Assembly: GCA_964019135.1 (NCBI GenBank)
Contig: OZ025248.1
Coordinates: 17,243,574 to 17,307,573, forward strand
DNA length: 64,000 bases
Direction: 5' to 3'
Source of the DNA: Arenicola marina
Taxonomy: Eukaryota > Annelida > Polychaeta > Arenicolidae
Shown: positions 11,532 through 22,821 of the stretch, in pieces
Layout of the letters: each line of letters opens with the position of its first letter
Position numbering within the stretch: the first letter of the stretch is position 1
Program-made: the position numbers and the translations under genes
The notes under the pieces: generated by a model
The model's database searches: none
Told to the model about the DNA's origin: nothing
The model's input: only the letters and a program-made list of their open reading frames with translations

Positions 11532-14500
11532 CTATGAGCACGGTTCGCATGTGCAGCGACTGATCCAGAGCGCCTGGGTGAGTCCTCTGACGGAGCTGCA
11601 CTGGATATCCAGAGACACGGTCTCCGTCACAGTCGGCCTGCAGCACAAGCCAGAACACAGGCCGCAGTAGCGCCATCTGTAGGGCAGGACGCTGATGCAA
11701 TCGTCGTTAAACCGCAGGTATTTAGGGTTCGATTCCCGATAGGTGGCGCCATAAGCGGCGCAGTATTGTCGTCGACTGTGGTGGCGCCACTGTAGTGTGA
11801 ATAATAAGAATACGATCATGGTGCATGTTATTGCAACGACAAACGAGTGTTAAATTGCTTGAATAACTAAAATTTACGCCATTTTTGTAAAACATGAGTT
11901 CCGAATAAACATCAGTGCGCTGTCTATAATATCTATGATGTAAACTCAGCGGAAGTGAAGGGAATAGTGAAGTGACGGGCAACCAACGGTTGTCAGACTT
12001 TTGCCACTTACACCGCTGAAGTCAGCATGACAGGGGCGAAGTCTGCACAGGCGGAGTTCCAACTCCATCCGACAGAGGGGGTTGTGGTTGCTGAGGCGCG
12101 TGGAGTACCCGGCGTCACAGCTGGCCGAGCAGTCGCTCCACTCGGTGGCTTCCGGTGTACAGTTGGCGTTGGGCGCCAGGGTGGTCGGCGTGCTGGAGGC
12201 TATCACGCCCAGCGTGAACCCCAAAGAGGCAGTCCGTGGCTCAATTGTCGAACCAGCTGAAAAAATACAATTTTCTAGCAGGAAGTGTTCTTTCTTCATA
12301 AGCGACTAAATATCGAAATGATATGCCAAGCGTCGGAATGTCACTTCCTTCGTTTGAAGATGTATATATTGCCGTAATATTGGCTTGCAAAAGTGATCTG
12401 TGACTTATTCAACTTTGGTTGGATTGAAATTTGCAGTGACTGGTACATGATATAGCGATAAATCACTCACCTGTAAATGTAAAAGGCAAGTCGTCCTGTA
12501 TAATATTGGCGACATTGAAGAATTGCAGAAGGTATCTGAATACCGCTTCCTCGTCCCACTGAGTTAGATTGCTATAGCGTCCAGCCGGTGGCGACCCCAA
12601 GCGGCACTGCGGACAGACTTCCTGCGTTGGGAACTGGACCTTTGGATGTTGGGGATCTTCCGTGTCGTCTCCGTGCAGGCGGTGATTGGCTCTGAAGGAG
12701 GTCACGCGGTAACCACATTGATTAACATTCATTTACATATGACCCATATTTTGGCCTGACGTAACCAATATACAATTTAAGCTAGATGACAGTGACCCTT
12801 ATCGCTATAATTTACCTCTTACTTGCCTTCCATAGCTAGAGGACCGCGGCCCGGTTTACCTGTTTGCGCCTTCCATAGCCAGAGGAGCGCGGCTCGGTTT
12901 ACCTGTTTTATGCCTTTCATAGCCATAGAACCGCGGCCCGATTTACCTGTTATGCGTTTTCCATAGCTAGAGGACCGCGGCCCGGTTTACCTGTTATTCG
13001 CCTTCCATAGCCAGAGAACCGCGGCCAAGTTTACCTGTTATGCGCCTTCCATAGCCAGAGAACCGCGGCCCAGTTTACCTGTTATGCGCCTTCCATAGCC
13101 AGAGAACCGTGGCCCAGTTTACCTGTTATGCGCTTTCCATAGACAGAGAACCGCGGGCCAATTTACCTGTTATGCGCCTTCCATAGCCAGATAACCGCGG
13201 CCCAGTTTACCTGTTATGCGTCTTCCATAGCCAGAGAACCGTGGCCCAGTTTACCTGTTATGCGCCTTCCATAGCCAGAGAACCGCGGCCCAGTTTACCT
13301 GTTATGTACCTTCCATAGCTAGAGGACCGCGGCCCAGTTTACCTCTTATGCGCCTTCCATAGCCAGAAAACCGCAGCCCAGTTTACCTGTTATGCGCCTT
13401 CCATAGCCAGAGAACCGCGGCCCAGTTTACCTGTTATGCGCCTTCCATAGCGAGAGAACCGCGGCCCAGTTTACCTGTTATGCGCCTTCCATAGCGAGAG
13501 AACCGCGGCCCAGTTTACCTGTTATGCGCCTTCCATAGCGAGAGAACCGCGGCCCAGTTTACCTGTTATGCGCCTTCCATAGCGAGAGAACCGCGGCCCA
13601 GTTTACCTGTTATGCGCCTTCCATAGCCAGAGAACCGCGGCCCAGTTTACCTGTTATGCGCCTTCCATAGCCAGAGAACCGCGGCCCAGTTTACCTGTTA
13701 TGTGCCTTCCATAGCCAGAGAACCGCGGCCCAGTTTACCTGTTATGTGCCTTCCATAGCCAGAGAACCGCGGCCCAGTTTACCTGTTATGCGCCTTCCAT
13801 AGCGAGAGAACCGCGGCCAAGTTTACCTGTTATGTGCCTTCCATAGCCAGAGAACCGCGGCCCGGTTTAGATTGACTGAGTCCTGTAGGTCTCTTCCCAT
13901 TGTCTCCGCCATATTACCGAAGTGGTCGGCGCACTCTCGGCATCCCAGGAAGTGGCGTACGTAGCCCTGGATGGCCCGAAGCGCCGCGACACCTGCACAG
14001 ACGCTTGAATACTTTAGACCAGCTGTATCGATCCTGTGGCGCAACGGCAATGGCATAATTCATATCAATGATCGACGTCGTAAGTAATAAAGGTATCCGA
14101 AGTCCGATTTGCAGTCTTGTCCAACCCATATTTCGAGTTAATTTGCCGGGGTTTTTCGGGCAGGCCGGGTTTTTTCAGGATTCCTAAAGAAGTCCACCTA
14201 GTTTTCATGTTTCCCTTTCACCGTTTACGTATGTGAGGCAACGCAGGAAACAGGAACGCTTGAGTATTTAGCACGGTCTATGTACCTTCGACAGTGGAGA
14301 ACGATATATCCTAGACATGTTTGGTTGATTGGGTTAAATAGGACGGTTTACCCACTGTGTGCCCCAACGGGAAGTTTAAAGGGTCCAGACGAGCCATGTC
14401 TCGGGGATTAACTCCCCAATCTTTGCACACAAAAAAAGCTGCGATCTTTATCCTGTACAATTCTTTGCACTGGTGAAGCCCGAACCACGAACCTGCCACT

Positions 14501-17500
14501 TGGGGTGGCCTCGTAAGGCACACTCGACTACGGAGGCGACCTGACATACTGACTACGTTACGCCTTAATGAGGAGCGATTGGCTACCCTACCGCTGGCGA
14601 GGTTTCCGGTGCGGTATACTTGGACCGTCAGGGCGTGAAACGTCATCCACAAGCTGCACGGATATCCACGAAAACGAGGCTCGCTGCCTTGGCAACCAGT
14701 CCAGCGTAGGAGATTCGGAACGTGGGCTTCCGTGGTCTGTATCGGAATAAGAGGCATGGGTCAATGTTAGCCTTGCCAAATATCCTCATCGAAGCTACCC
14801 AGCCCATATATCTTCCTTGCCGCTAGTCAGCGATATCATAACGCACCCATTATAATGCTCGACCACCTCTTGTGACGATATCTATTCATAGATATCCGAT
14901 GTTAAAGTTGCATGTGGAGTTCTTTCCCGCCAAAACTAAGCCAAGGCAAAATTTATATCAAAATTTGCAGAAAACTCGATTGTTTCATTCTATAAATTCA
15001 GAAACCTGATAAACATCGCTGTTTCGGCTGTGGTGTGGCAAACGTGTCTATCCCGGGACACCACAGAACTCGGTCGCGGCACTGCTACTTATACCAAAGC
15101 ATCGCGAAGCACACTGCAGTCTGGTATGGGTGGAGTATAGATAAAAGAAGTCTTGAATGATTCAAGGACTGATTCTTATATGTATTTTGACCTCATTAGT
15201 TTTGGCGGGAAAGAGCTCGACTTGCAACTTTAACTGTGAATAAGTTATACGGGCACATTATGATGAATAATATTTATATTACCGTTCGGCTCAAAAACTG
15301 TTCGCACATGTCAGTCGACAAGGAATCTGAAAAGACCCCGCCATTGGTAGTCGTGGGAATATGCTACAGTTTATGGCAGTGTTTGAAGTGGAGACTGACA
15401 TCACTATAATACTGATGCCCTATATTATTAAAATGGCAATATTTAAAGTATAGAGATGGTCAAACTACGGTCGATGTGCTCACCTGCATTTCGGTAATCA
15501 TATTGACCCATTCCTCGCCAGTCATGTCATGGCCGACGGCGTTCAAAGTCCGGTCAACTTCCTCCAGAAAGTTGATTAGTGTGTGTTGTCCCGGGTGGAA
15601 CTGTATCATAAAAGACGTATTATTATTTCGCCTTGCATGATCATGCACCAAGACTATAATATATTGGCCAGCAACTCAGACCCATTCCGACTCAAGCATT
15701 TGACCAACACAACAAAGTTAGGGATTAAAGAAATTGTGCGGGCGTATACAGTAATGATTAAGCAGAGAGTGCAGTCATAATACGAGCATTGTCCCAACTA
15801 CCTGTGCCAGAATGTGGATGTATGCCTTGAGGGCCTGTAGTGTCGGGCCGGCGATGTTCTGGTGGGCCCCCACCTCCACCCACAGCGAGTAGTACAGACT
15901 GGACTCCAGGTCCTGCATGTGGAGGCCGTCTGAAGGTCTGAATGAGGGGCCAATGGGAAGCTATTAGACCGGAGACATGCAGTCAGATGGTAGACTGACA
16001 GGGGACACAAATTGTTATCCAGGGTTGAATAGACATTTGCAGAACAAGCTTTATGATAAAAGGGCTATTGTTGTGTGGAATGAATGTAGGCTATAAAACG
16101 ATGCAGTATTGTGGCCCGCGAATTGACATGATCACAATTGCATTATGTGCATGTCACAAAATGAGAAGAATGTAATCAAACAGACGCTTCTTGTCCTAAG
16201 AACAATGACCTTAACAATAAGTACTTTTATATTCACTGTAATTCCTCAAGAAGTTCTGTTAAACTCACAGTACTACTTAAACAAATACGGTTAAACACAC
16301 GTACAGTAGTTCCTCAAAATCAGGTACTCTCAATGTATTCATTGTTGTAACTAAAGATCAGCTTACAAAAAAAATCACTACCTAAAATAGTCTCTTCACG
16401 TCTCTCAGTGGTTAACCTTACATACTTACTCATAGGGTACCAGTGTACTATGTACACCAGGGGATATGGTGATCTCTGGCGCAGGTGTAACCGGCGTCGG
16501 TGATGCGGCTTGGTTCACTGTATCCCTCCGCAGGTCGCGTCGTATGGCGTCCACCATGCCGTATCGGGTCGAATCTCTGCAATGAGTACATCCTTTTAAT
16601 GTCTTCGCAGGCTTCTCCACAACCACCATGTCAAAGGGGAAGATACCTAAATAAATAGATATGAAACTGAATCGTGTGCAAACATTAGGAATCAAGGTTT
16701 GTGACATTACGTCAATGTAAAAGCTGGCCACTGTGGGTTATTTAAAGTGATGACGCCATGTTTACTGGGGTTCACACATTATTTGATATAGTATTATGTA
16801 CCCACGTGGCCACCAGACTGGTCGTTATAGACAGGTGTACACAGTAGAGGTTACCCACGTGGCCATCAGACTGGTCGTTATAGACAGGTGCACACTGTAG
16901 AGGTTACCCACGTGGCCATCAGACTGGTCGTTAGAGACAGGTGCACACAGTAGAGATTGCCCACGTGGCCATCAGACTGGTCGTTATAGACAGGTACACA
17001 CAGTAGAGGTTACCCACGTGGCCAACAGACTGGTCGTTATAGACAGGTACATGCAGTAAAGGTCACCCACGAGGTCATCAGACTGGTCGTTATAAACCGG
17101 TGTACACAGTAGAGGTTACCCAGGTGGTTATCAGACTGGTCGTTATAGACAGGTGTACACAGTAGAGGTTACCCACGTGGCCATCAGACTGGTCATTATA
17201 GACAGATGAACACAGTAGAGGTTACACACGTGGCCATCAGAGTGGTCGTAATAGATAGGTGCACAGAGTAGAGGTTATCCACGTGGCCATCAGACTGGTC
17301 GTTAGAGAAAGGTACACACAGTAGAGGTTACCCACGTGGCCAACAGGCTGGTCGTTATGGATAGGTGCACACAGTAGAGGCTACCCACGTGGCCATCAGA
17401 CTGTTCGTTAGAGACAAGTGCACACAGTAGAGGTCACCCACGAGGTCATCAGACTGGTCGTTATAGACAGGTGCACACAGTAGAGGTTACCCACATGGCC

Positions 17501-20500
17501 ACCAGACTGGTCGTTATAGACAGGTGCACACAGTAGAGATTACCCACGTGGCCATCAGACTGGTCGCTATAGACAGGTGCACACAGTAGACGTTACCCAC
17601 GTGGCCATCAGACTGGTCGTTATAGACAGGTGCACACAGTAGAGATTATCCACGTGGCCATCAGACTGGTCGCTATAGACAGGTGCACACAGTAGACGTT
17701 ACCCACGTGGCCACCAGACTGGTCGTTATAGACAGGTGCACACAGTAGAGATTACTCACGTGGCCATCAGACTGGTCGCTATAGACAGGTGCACACAGTT
17801 GACGTTACCCACGTGGCCATCAGACTGGTCGCTATAGATAGGTGCACACAGTAGAGTTTACCCACGTGGCCATCAGACTGGTCGTTATAGACAGGTACAC
17901 ACAGTACAGGTTACCCACGTGGCCACCAGACTGGTCGTTATAGACAGGTGCACACAGTAGAGATTACCCACGTGGCCACCAGACTGGTCGTTATAGACAG
18001 GTGCACACTGTAGAGGTTACCCACGTGGCCATCAGACTGGTCGTTATAGACAGGTGCACGCAGCAGAGGTTACCCACGTGGCCAGAAGGCTGGAGCTGCC
18101 ATCGGGATTGACTCTGTACACCGCTGGCAGCCGTTCCGGAGTGTTCTCAAAGTTTGCGTTACTCATACGGCCGATCACAGTTGTAGGATACACTTCGGAG
18201 AAGTCTAAGATCGCCTTTAAAAACACATGAAAACGGTATAATTGTAATTTTAAAACTTAAACGTGATTTAAATTTTGGGAATTTAACGATTTTGCCATCG
18301 CCCAACGTCGCCTTACCCAAACAAAACAAAATAATGTTTCGATCACCAAGTCATAACAATCATGTACGTTTGCTTTAGTAGTTCAGGATTTCCAAACCAC
18401 TTTACCATTTTACCCAGTTCGGTGGGGTTGTGGCTGTCCTCTATAATCACATACACGTGGGACGTTCCAGGTCGCCGGTACCAGGCTTGGAGGTCTCGGT
18501 AGTCACTGTGGGATACAATGGGTCAATCTGCAATAATAATTAACTACTCCCAATCGTTAATGGCATCAACGTTAATTGTTTGCTAATTAAGTACACGTGA
18601 TATTGGGTTATCATGATGCGATCGTTGGCGTATCACGTGCATTGCCTGTCGAGATTCGAACCTGAGACTTTACCCGCCTCCGGCAAGTCACGATTCTTTT
18701 TCTCATTGTTCTTATGGCAAGAGGCGTCGGAATTTCAACGCTTCCAGGCAGGAAAATGGGTTGAATTGGAGCGTCAGCAACCGTTATTGATGATAATTAA
18801 TACTAAGGCTTATATCACTTGAGAACGGAAATAATGGCGCTCCGACTTAATAATGGTAGCGGATTTGCCAGCAACCTATATATAATTTATAGATTAATAC
18901 GTAAATACAAATAGGACATACCGGTTGTCCGTCACCTGTACTCACGTGGGGTTGGGGCAAGGAAAGAGGGTATACATGCTGCTTTTGTCAAGTGGGAGAT
19001 TCTGATTTTAACCCATATAGCCAAGTTGACATGCTGTTATGTTTGACTTCATCAAAGACACAATAGACACGGGCCTCATTTATATAACGGCGCCGGTTAC
19101 AGGGTTACATCATGGTGTAACCTTCTCTTCATCGTCAGCCGCCACTCGGTGGTCTCTACGTACGTGTAAATTTTTGCATCCAAGAATATTTATGAGAAGC
19201 ATGCAACTATATTAAAGGGAACAGCTAGCCCTCTAACGCTGCTTTACCGATTCATATAATACCCAATTGTCTATCCTCCAAATTACAGAATTTGTTGTCC
19301 TATCTATAGCTCACAATAAAATTTAGAAGTGACGCCCGGCACGATTTCGCCGCCTACCCGGGCGCCAGCCCTTCTTGGAGGTGTGTCCGCGATTGACCAA
19401 TCAGAAGGCGATACTCTAATTTATTCAAACCGGAAATTGCGCCTATTGTGTGAGCAAAACAAGAGCGCGTGGTCATTGCTAATATAAATAGCTGCGATTC
19501 TAACTCCAATCATGGCATTGTTGCGGAGTCAATCGTCGCAAGGCGTATATCAATTTGTTTGGACGGTACTTTTCTATGAAACACTAAGATCATGGTCTAC
19601 TGCGCGGCTTGGAACTACCGCTGTTCATCCGTAAGTCGCGGCCCTGATCTCTCTCTCCGCGAGTGATAATATAAGGCGGTGCCACATGAATAGTCACAAT
19701 ACGCGTCACTGCTCCCGGCAAAATGGCGCTCTGCTTGACATTGCTGGGGGCGGTTTGCCTTATTTTTTTTCTCCTTACCAGTCAGCCGAAACGAAGCTTC
19801 AACACTCGCCAATTTAATTTCAAGATGTAAACTTTCGGTGCAGATCGCGATTAAATTAGGTTAGACGCCCGCTTTAACTGTGGAATGGCTCAATATAAGA
19901 GCAGTGCTGCCATCTGGCGCCAGAGACGAAGACCTACCTGTAGAATCCCACCCTGGGCCTTTCATTGGACGGATGTGTTCGTTCCACTGTTTCCACATAG
20001 TGTAGGGTGTCCTGTCGCACGGCCACTAACGTCTTCCTGGATGTGAACTTCTGGCCACCTGTCATTGTGGCCATGGCGGGTGGGAAGAACTATGACACAG
20101 ACAGACAGACAATTAACAGTCGGCGAAATGCACTTGTGATAGATATTCTGAAAACCACACTAAACTGCCTGTATATAACACAAGTGCGGATCCAGGACTG
20201 TGCAACAATACTTAAATTGGAACCTAAAACACGAGGGGGTCAACCAAAAATCTCCATATCAGATGGCTTACGTTTTGCATATAAAAAAGGCATTACCGCT
20301 ACAAAACGGGAGGGAGTGGGAGGGGGTGGGGTGGGGGTCAGGACCAGGATCCCTTCCGTGGGCTCTACCATGGAAGATGCACCGCTGACACACAGCCGTA
20401 CCTTGATGGTGGGGTAACCCCAGACGTTCTGCTGGCGACACAGCGCGGCATTGCTGGCCTCTGAGCAGGCCACGGTGGCCACACGAACAGCCTTGGACCA

Positions 20501-22821
20501 CCCTGCAACAAGGAAGAAAGTCAATGACCACCTCAACTTACACGCTGGTCAAGGGTCCCGGTCAACCCAAGGTCACGATAGCCACGTGGGTCGATCCAAG
20601 CGCGTCACCCTGGCAACCGGAAAAGTAAGTTAATTTTTTCCGCTACGATGGTTCGAGGGCAAAGGCCACGCAATGTCGTACCACATCTTGGATACCAAAC
20701 GGGATGACCAGACAAGTAACTTATTCTCAGCTTATATAGAACACGTGTTCTTGTGTAATTCATCGTCAAATCCTAGGAATTAGATGGTAAGAGCTGTAAA
20801 CTGCATTTGCACAATCTGTAATAGATCTATGTATATTTCAGAAGACATCATTCATTGTAGAGTCGTTGTAGCATCTAAATGTGAAATATAGACCAACTTG
20901 AATGAACGGTTTCAAAACAGCATTTTGACCGATGTATTGGTCCTGTTATAATTTCGTAGATGAAAATCGGATTATGTTCAAACCATAGAGCCATAACAGT
21001 CTTTGTATGACAAGTCACACCTTTGCTAGGCCTGCTAGAGTCTCGTCTTAGATGTAAGCTCTGTAGCAATATATATAGTAATATGAATATTTTCGCTTAC
21101 TGCATTTTAATGGTTTCACTTAGAATCACTTCTGATGTTTATCCTGTTTCATGTGTTTGTTATTTGCTTACTACGGGCGGGAACTCATGTTGTGATATTA
21201 TGGGTCCAGGCCGAGGTCATTTAGATGAGGAGGAAATAACATTGAACATATGCTAGCACCTTTGGCCTGAATGATGCGTAACTTATCGCGGGTACTGCAC
21301 AAACAGGTTCGTAACCGTTTCAAGGAATAGTCCACCAAAGTGAACCCTTTTTAACGTTTCATATCCACATGATGTAGCACCAGACATGCAGACGGAGGCC
21401 GTTTTACCAGTAACTGAGTTTTTTCGCAGAACGTAAATTCCTTGCATCGCCTGACATGCAGTAACAGCTCGTAAAGTAATTAGTCGCCCGGGATGCTCGT
21501 TGACTCTGGTCCGCCCTGCCTTCACTCATCCCGCCGCCCACCGCCAGGCCTGTCGAGAATTGCTAATAAAGACCAGACAGCTAGGAATACCGGGATCAAG
21601 GGTATGCCATGTGGGAGGGGGAGGGGGAGGGGTGGGGAAGGGGAGGGGGCCGGCGCGGGCCTACGTGGGAGGGGACAGTTTTGAAAAGTTCATTCGGTAT
21701 TTCTACGATGAATATAATAGATCTATGTGGGTGTTTCACGTCAGTTTTGTGGACACATGCACCTATTTACGGTACACCTCCTGCCTCATTTGTCGCCAAA
21801 ATGTCAAATGACGCATTTCATTGAGCTGTGAGGGGACATGGTGACGCCGGTTTACCTCATACAATTTTGCTAGGCGTTCGCGCTCGATCCAAGACGTGGT
21901 CATGCATCTCCACAATAAAAAAATGAGTGTCTTCTGGATGTGGAAATCGCGACATAATGATGACACTAAGATTGTGCAATCTTTGTGTCCTCGTTATATC
22001 GCGATTTCCACATCCAGAATACACTCGTTTTATTTTCTTGTAGATATGCGCGTAAACGTCTTGGGATCGAGCGCGAGCGCCCAGTAAAATTGTACGAGGT
22101 AAACCGGTAAAACCGGGAAATTTGCCGCTTCCGCCCTGTAGCGCCATCTGTTGACAAAGTTGCCGCTTGTCACTTCGAATGGCTGCGCGCATTTTACGAA
22201 TGAAATGCGGAATATCGCCGGTATTGTGGACATCAACAGTTCTTCAAAGAAACAAACTATACGTAAATAGATAGTTTAAGGTATGTAGAATTCAAATATA
22301 ATAAGGATTGGACGTGGTATTCACCCACAAAGTGATACTAGTCAGATTAAAGTGGAGGGGTTTCAAATCGCTGAGGATTTGCAGGCTGCACTTCAGGACC
22401 CTGGCCGAGCGGTAGCGAGGCTTGGGTTCTTCAGGGCTATACAGACAGAGGCTAAACCTAAACCAACCAACCAAACAATTACCGACCGACATCCCCGTCC
22501 AGTTCTGTGATATATATAATAATCTTTGATACCTTTAATGTCGTGCGCCAGTTGTCTCCATGTGGGTGCGAACCTTTGGCAATGTCCACACCATGCGGCG
22601 TAGAACTCGACCAGCCAGGCATGGGGTGTCCCCAGCAAGTGCGCCTCGAACTCATCCGCCCCGTTCACCTGCACGATGGGTTCGCTGGCGGCGTACAGGC
22701 TCTGGGACGCCACACCGCAGGGCGTACACAGCGTGACCGCCAACAGCCACAGGAATGACCCCCCTAGCAGGCCTGGGGCGAGCGAACCCGCCACCGGCGA
22801 CTGTTTCCCTGGACGAGCCAT
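11532..22821 (-). CDS. QSOX: Quiescin sulfhydryl oxidase fused to CCN-type TSP1 and cystine-knot domains (13 exons, 737 aa)
   Basis: QSOX enzymes make disulfides in secreted proteins and pass the electrons to oxygen through FAD. Exons, 5' to 3': 22821-22533, 20502-20402, 20089-19938, 18505-18406, 18214-18078, 16576-16430, 15937-15802, 15600-15484, 14736-14592, 13992-13827, 12691-12471, 12256-12012 and 11789-11532 (stop). All are GT-AG; the phases agree and the total is 2,214 nt. Residues 1 to about 40 look like a signal peptide. A thioredoxin domain carries WCGHC (78-81). The Erv/ALR domain has [17 protein letters not shown], then CREC (459-462), [12 protein letters not shown] for FAD, and CPQC (523-526). 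QSOX normally continues to a membrane anchor. Here exon 12 (571-652) encodes a TSP1 repeat ([16 protein letters not shown]) and exon 13 (653-737) a ten-cysteine knot ([10 protein letters not shown]), both with CCN spacing, and no membrane helix follows. The exon 5 donor (CAC|GTGGGT) is the weakest border, chosen by phase. Confidence 0.93.
12828..13870 (-). repeat. 44-bp minisatellite made of the 3' end and donor site of QSOX exon 10
   Basis: About 23 copies of a 44-bp unit. Read on the minus strand, each copy is the last 38 or so bases of exon 10, which encode [12 protein letters not shown], followed by the donor AG|GTAAAC. The exon ends at 13827 inside the first copy and the remaining copies fill the intron. 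The intronic GTAAAC of each donor matches CTAAAC in the exon at the start of the unit, so the donor itself looks like the product of tandem duplication. Nearly all copies keep CAG|GTAAAC. Using any donor but the first would read straight into TAA. Confidence 0.95.
14385..14560 (-). mobile_element. Diverged SINE-like copy in a QSOX intron
   Basis: The stretch shares the layout of the SINE copies read on the minus strand. It has GGATAAAGATC, a TTCGGGC/GGTTCG box and a CCCC-rich segment in similar order. The match is much weaker than between the other three copies, and no target duplication was found. It may be an old copy or a related family. Confidence 0.4.
14902..15233. mobile_element. TTAA-flanked MITE in a QSOX intron
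   Basis: A 324-bp element (14906-15229) has terminal inverted repeats of about 34 bp. One end reads AGTTGCATGTGGAGTTCTTT and the other, inverted, AGTTGCAAGTCGAGCTCTTT; both continue CCCGCCAAAACTAA, with three mismatches overall. TTAA flanks both ends (14902-14905 and 15230-15233), the target duplication typical of piggyBac-type transposons. The terminal bases are not the usual CCY of that superfamily, so the family is tentative. There is no coding capacity, so it would depend on a transposase made elsewhere. Confidence 0.8.
16795..18085 (-). repeat. 53-bp minisatellite that includes the donor site of QSOX exon 5
   Basis: About 24 copies of a 53-bp unit. Read on the minus strand each contains TGGCCACGTGGGTAACCTCT, which is the last bases of exon 5 (TGGCCAC) plus the intron start. 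Exon 5 ends at 18078 in the copy next to the gene, so this array repeats a donor border too, though only about 7-10 bases of each unit are exon. Single-base variants are common, and most copies keep CCACGTGGGTAA. Confidence 0.92.
19214..19435. repeat. Dispersed repeat of unknown type, copy 1 (QSOX intron)
   Basis: This stretch and 63776-64000 match over about 220 bp. Shared blocks include CTCTAACGCTGCTTTACCGA, TATCCTCCAAATTA, CTCACAATAAAATTTAGAAG, ACGATTTCGCCGCCTAC and GGCGATACTCTAATTTATT. There is no open frame, and I found no terminal repeats. It is probably a non-autonomous mobile element. Confidence 0.75.
21847..22107. mobile_element. Foldback element (long hairpin) in QSOX intron 1
   Basis: Two arms of about 128 bp are near-perfect inverse copies. 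They open with CCGGTTTACCTC at 21847 and close with GAGGTAAACCGG at 22107. Shared inner blocks are TCGCGCTCGATCC, TTCTGGATGTGGAAATCGCG and AAGATTGTGCAATCTT near the centre at about 21978. Loop sequence is almost absent. This is typical of foldback MITEs. No target duplication was recognised. Confidence 0.8.

Noticed and set aside
18600-18720. tRNA-like GGTTCGAATCTC box on the minus strand
   Set aside because: There is a B-box match only; no A box at the right distance and no cloverleaf seen.
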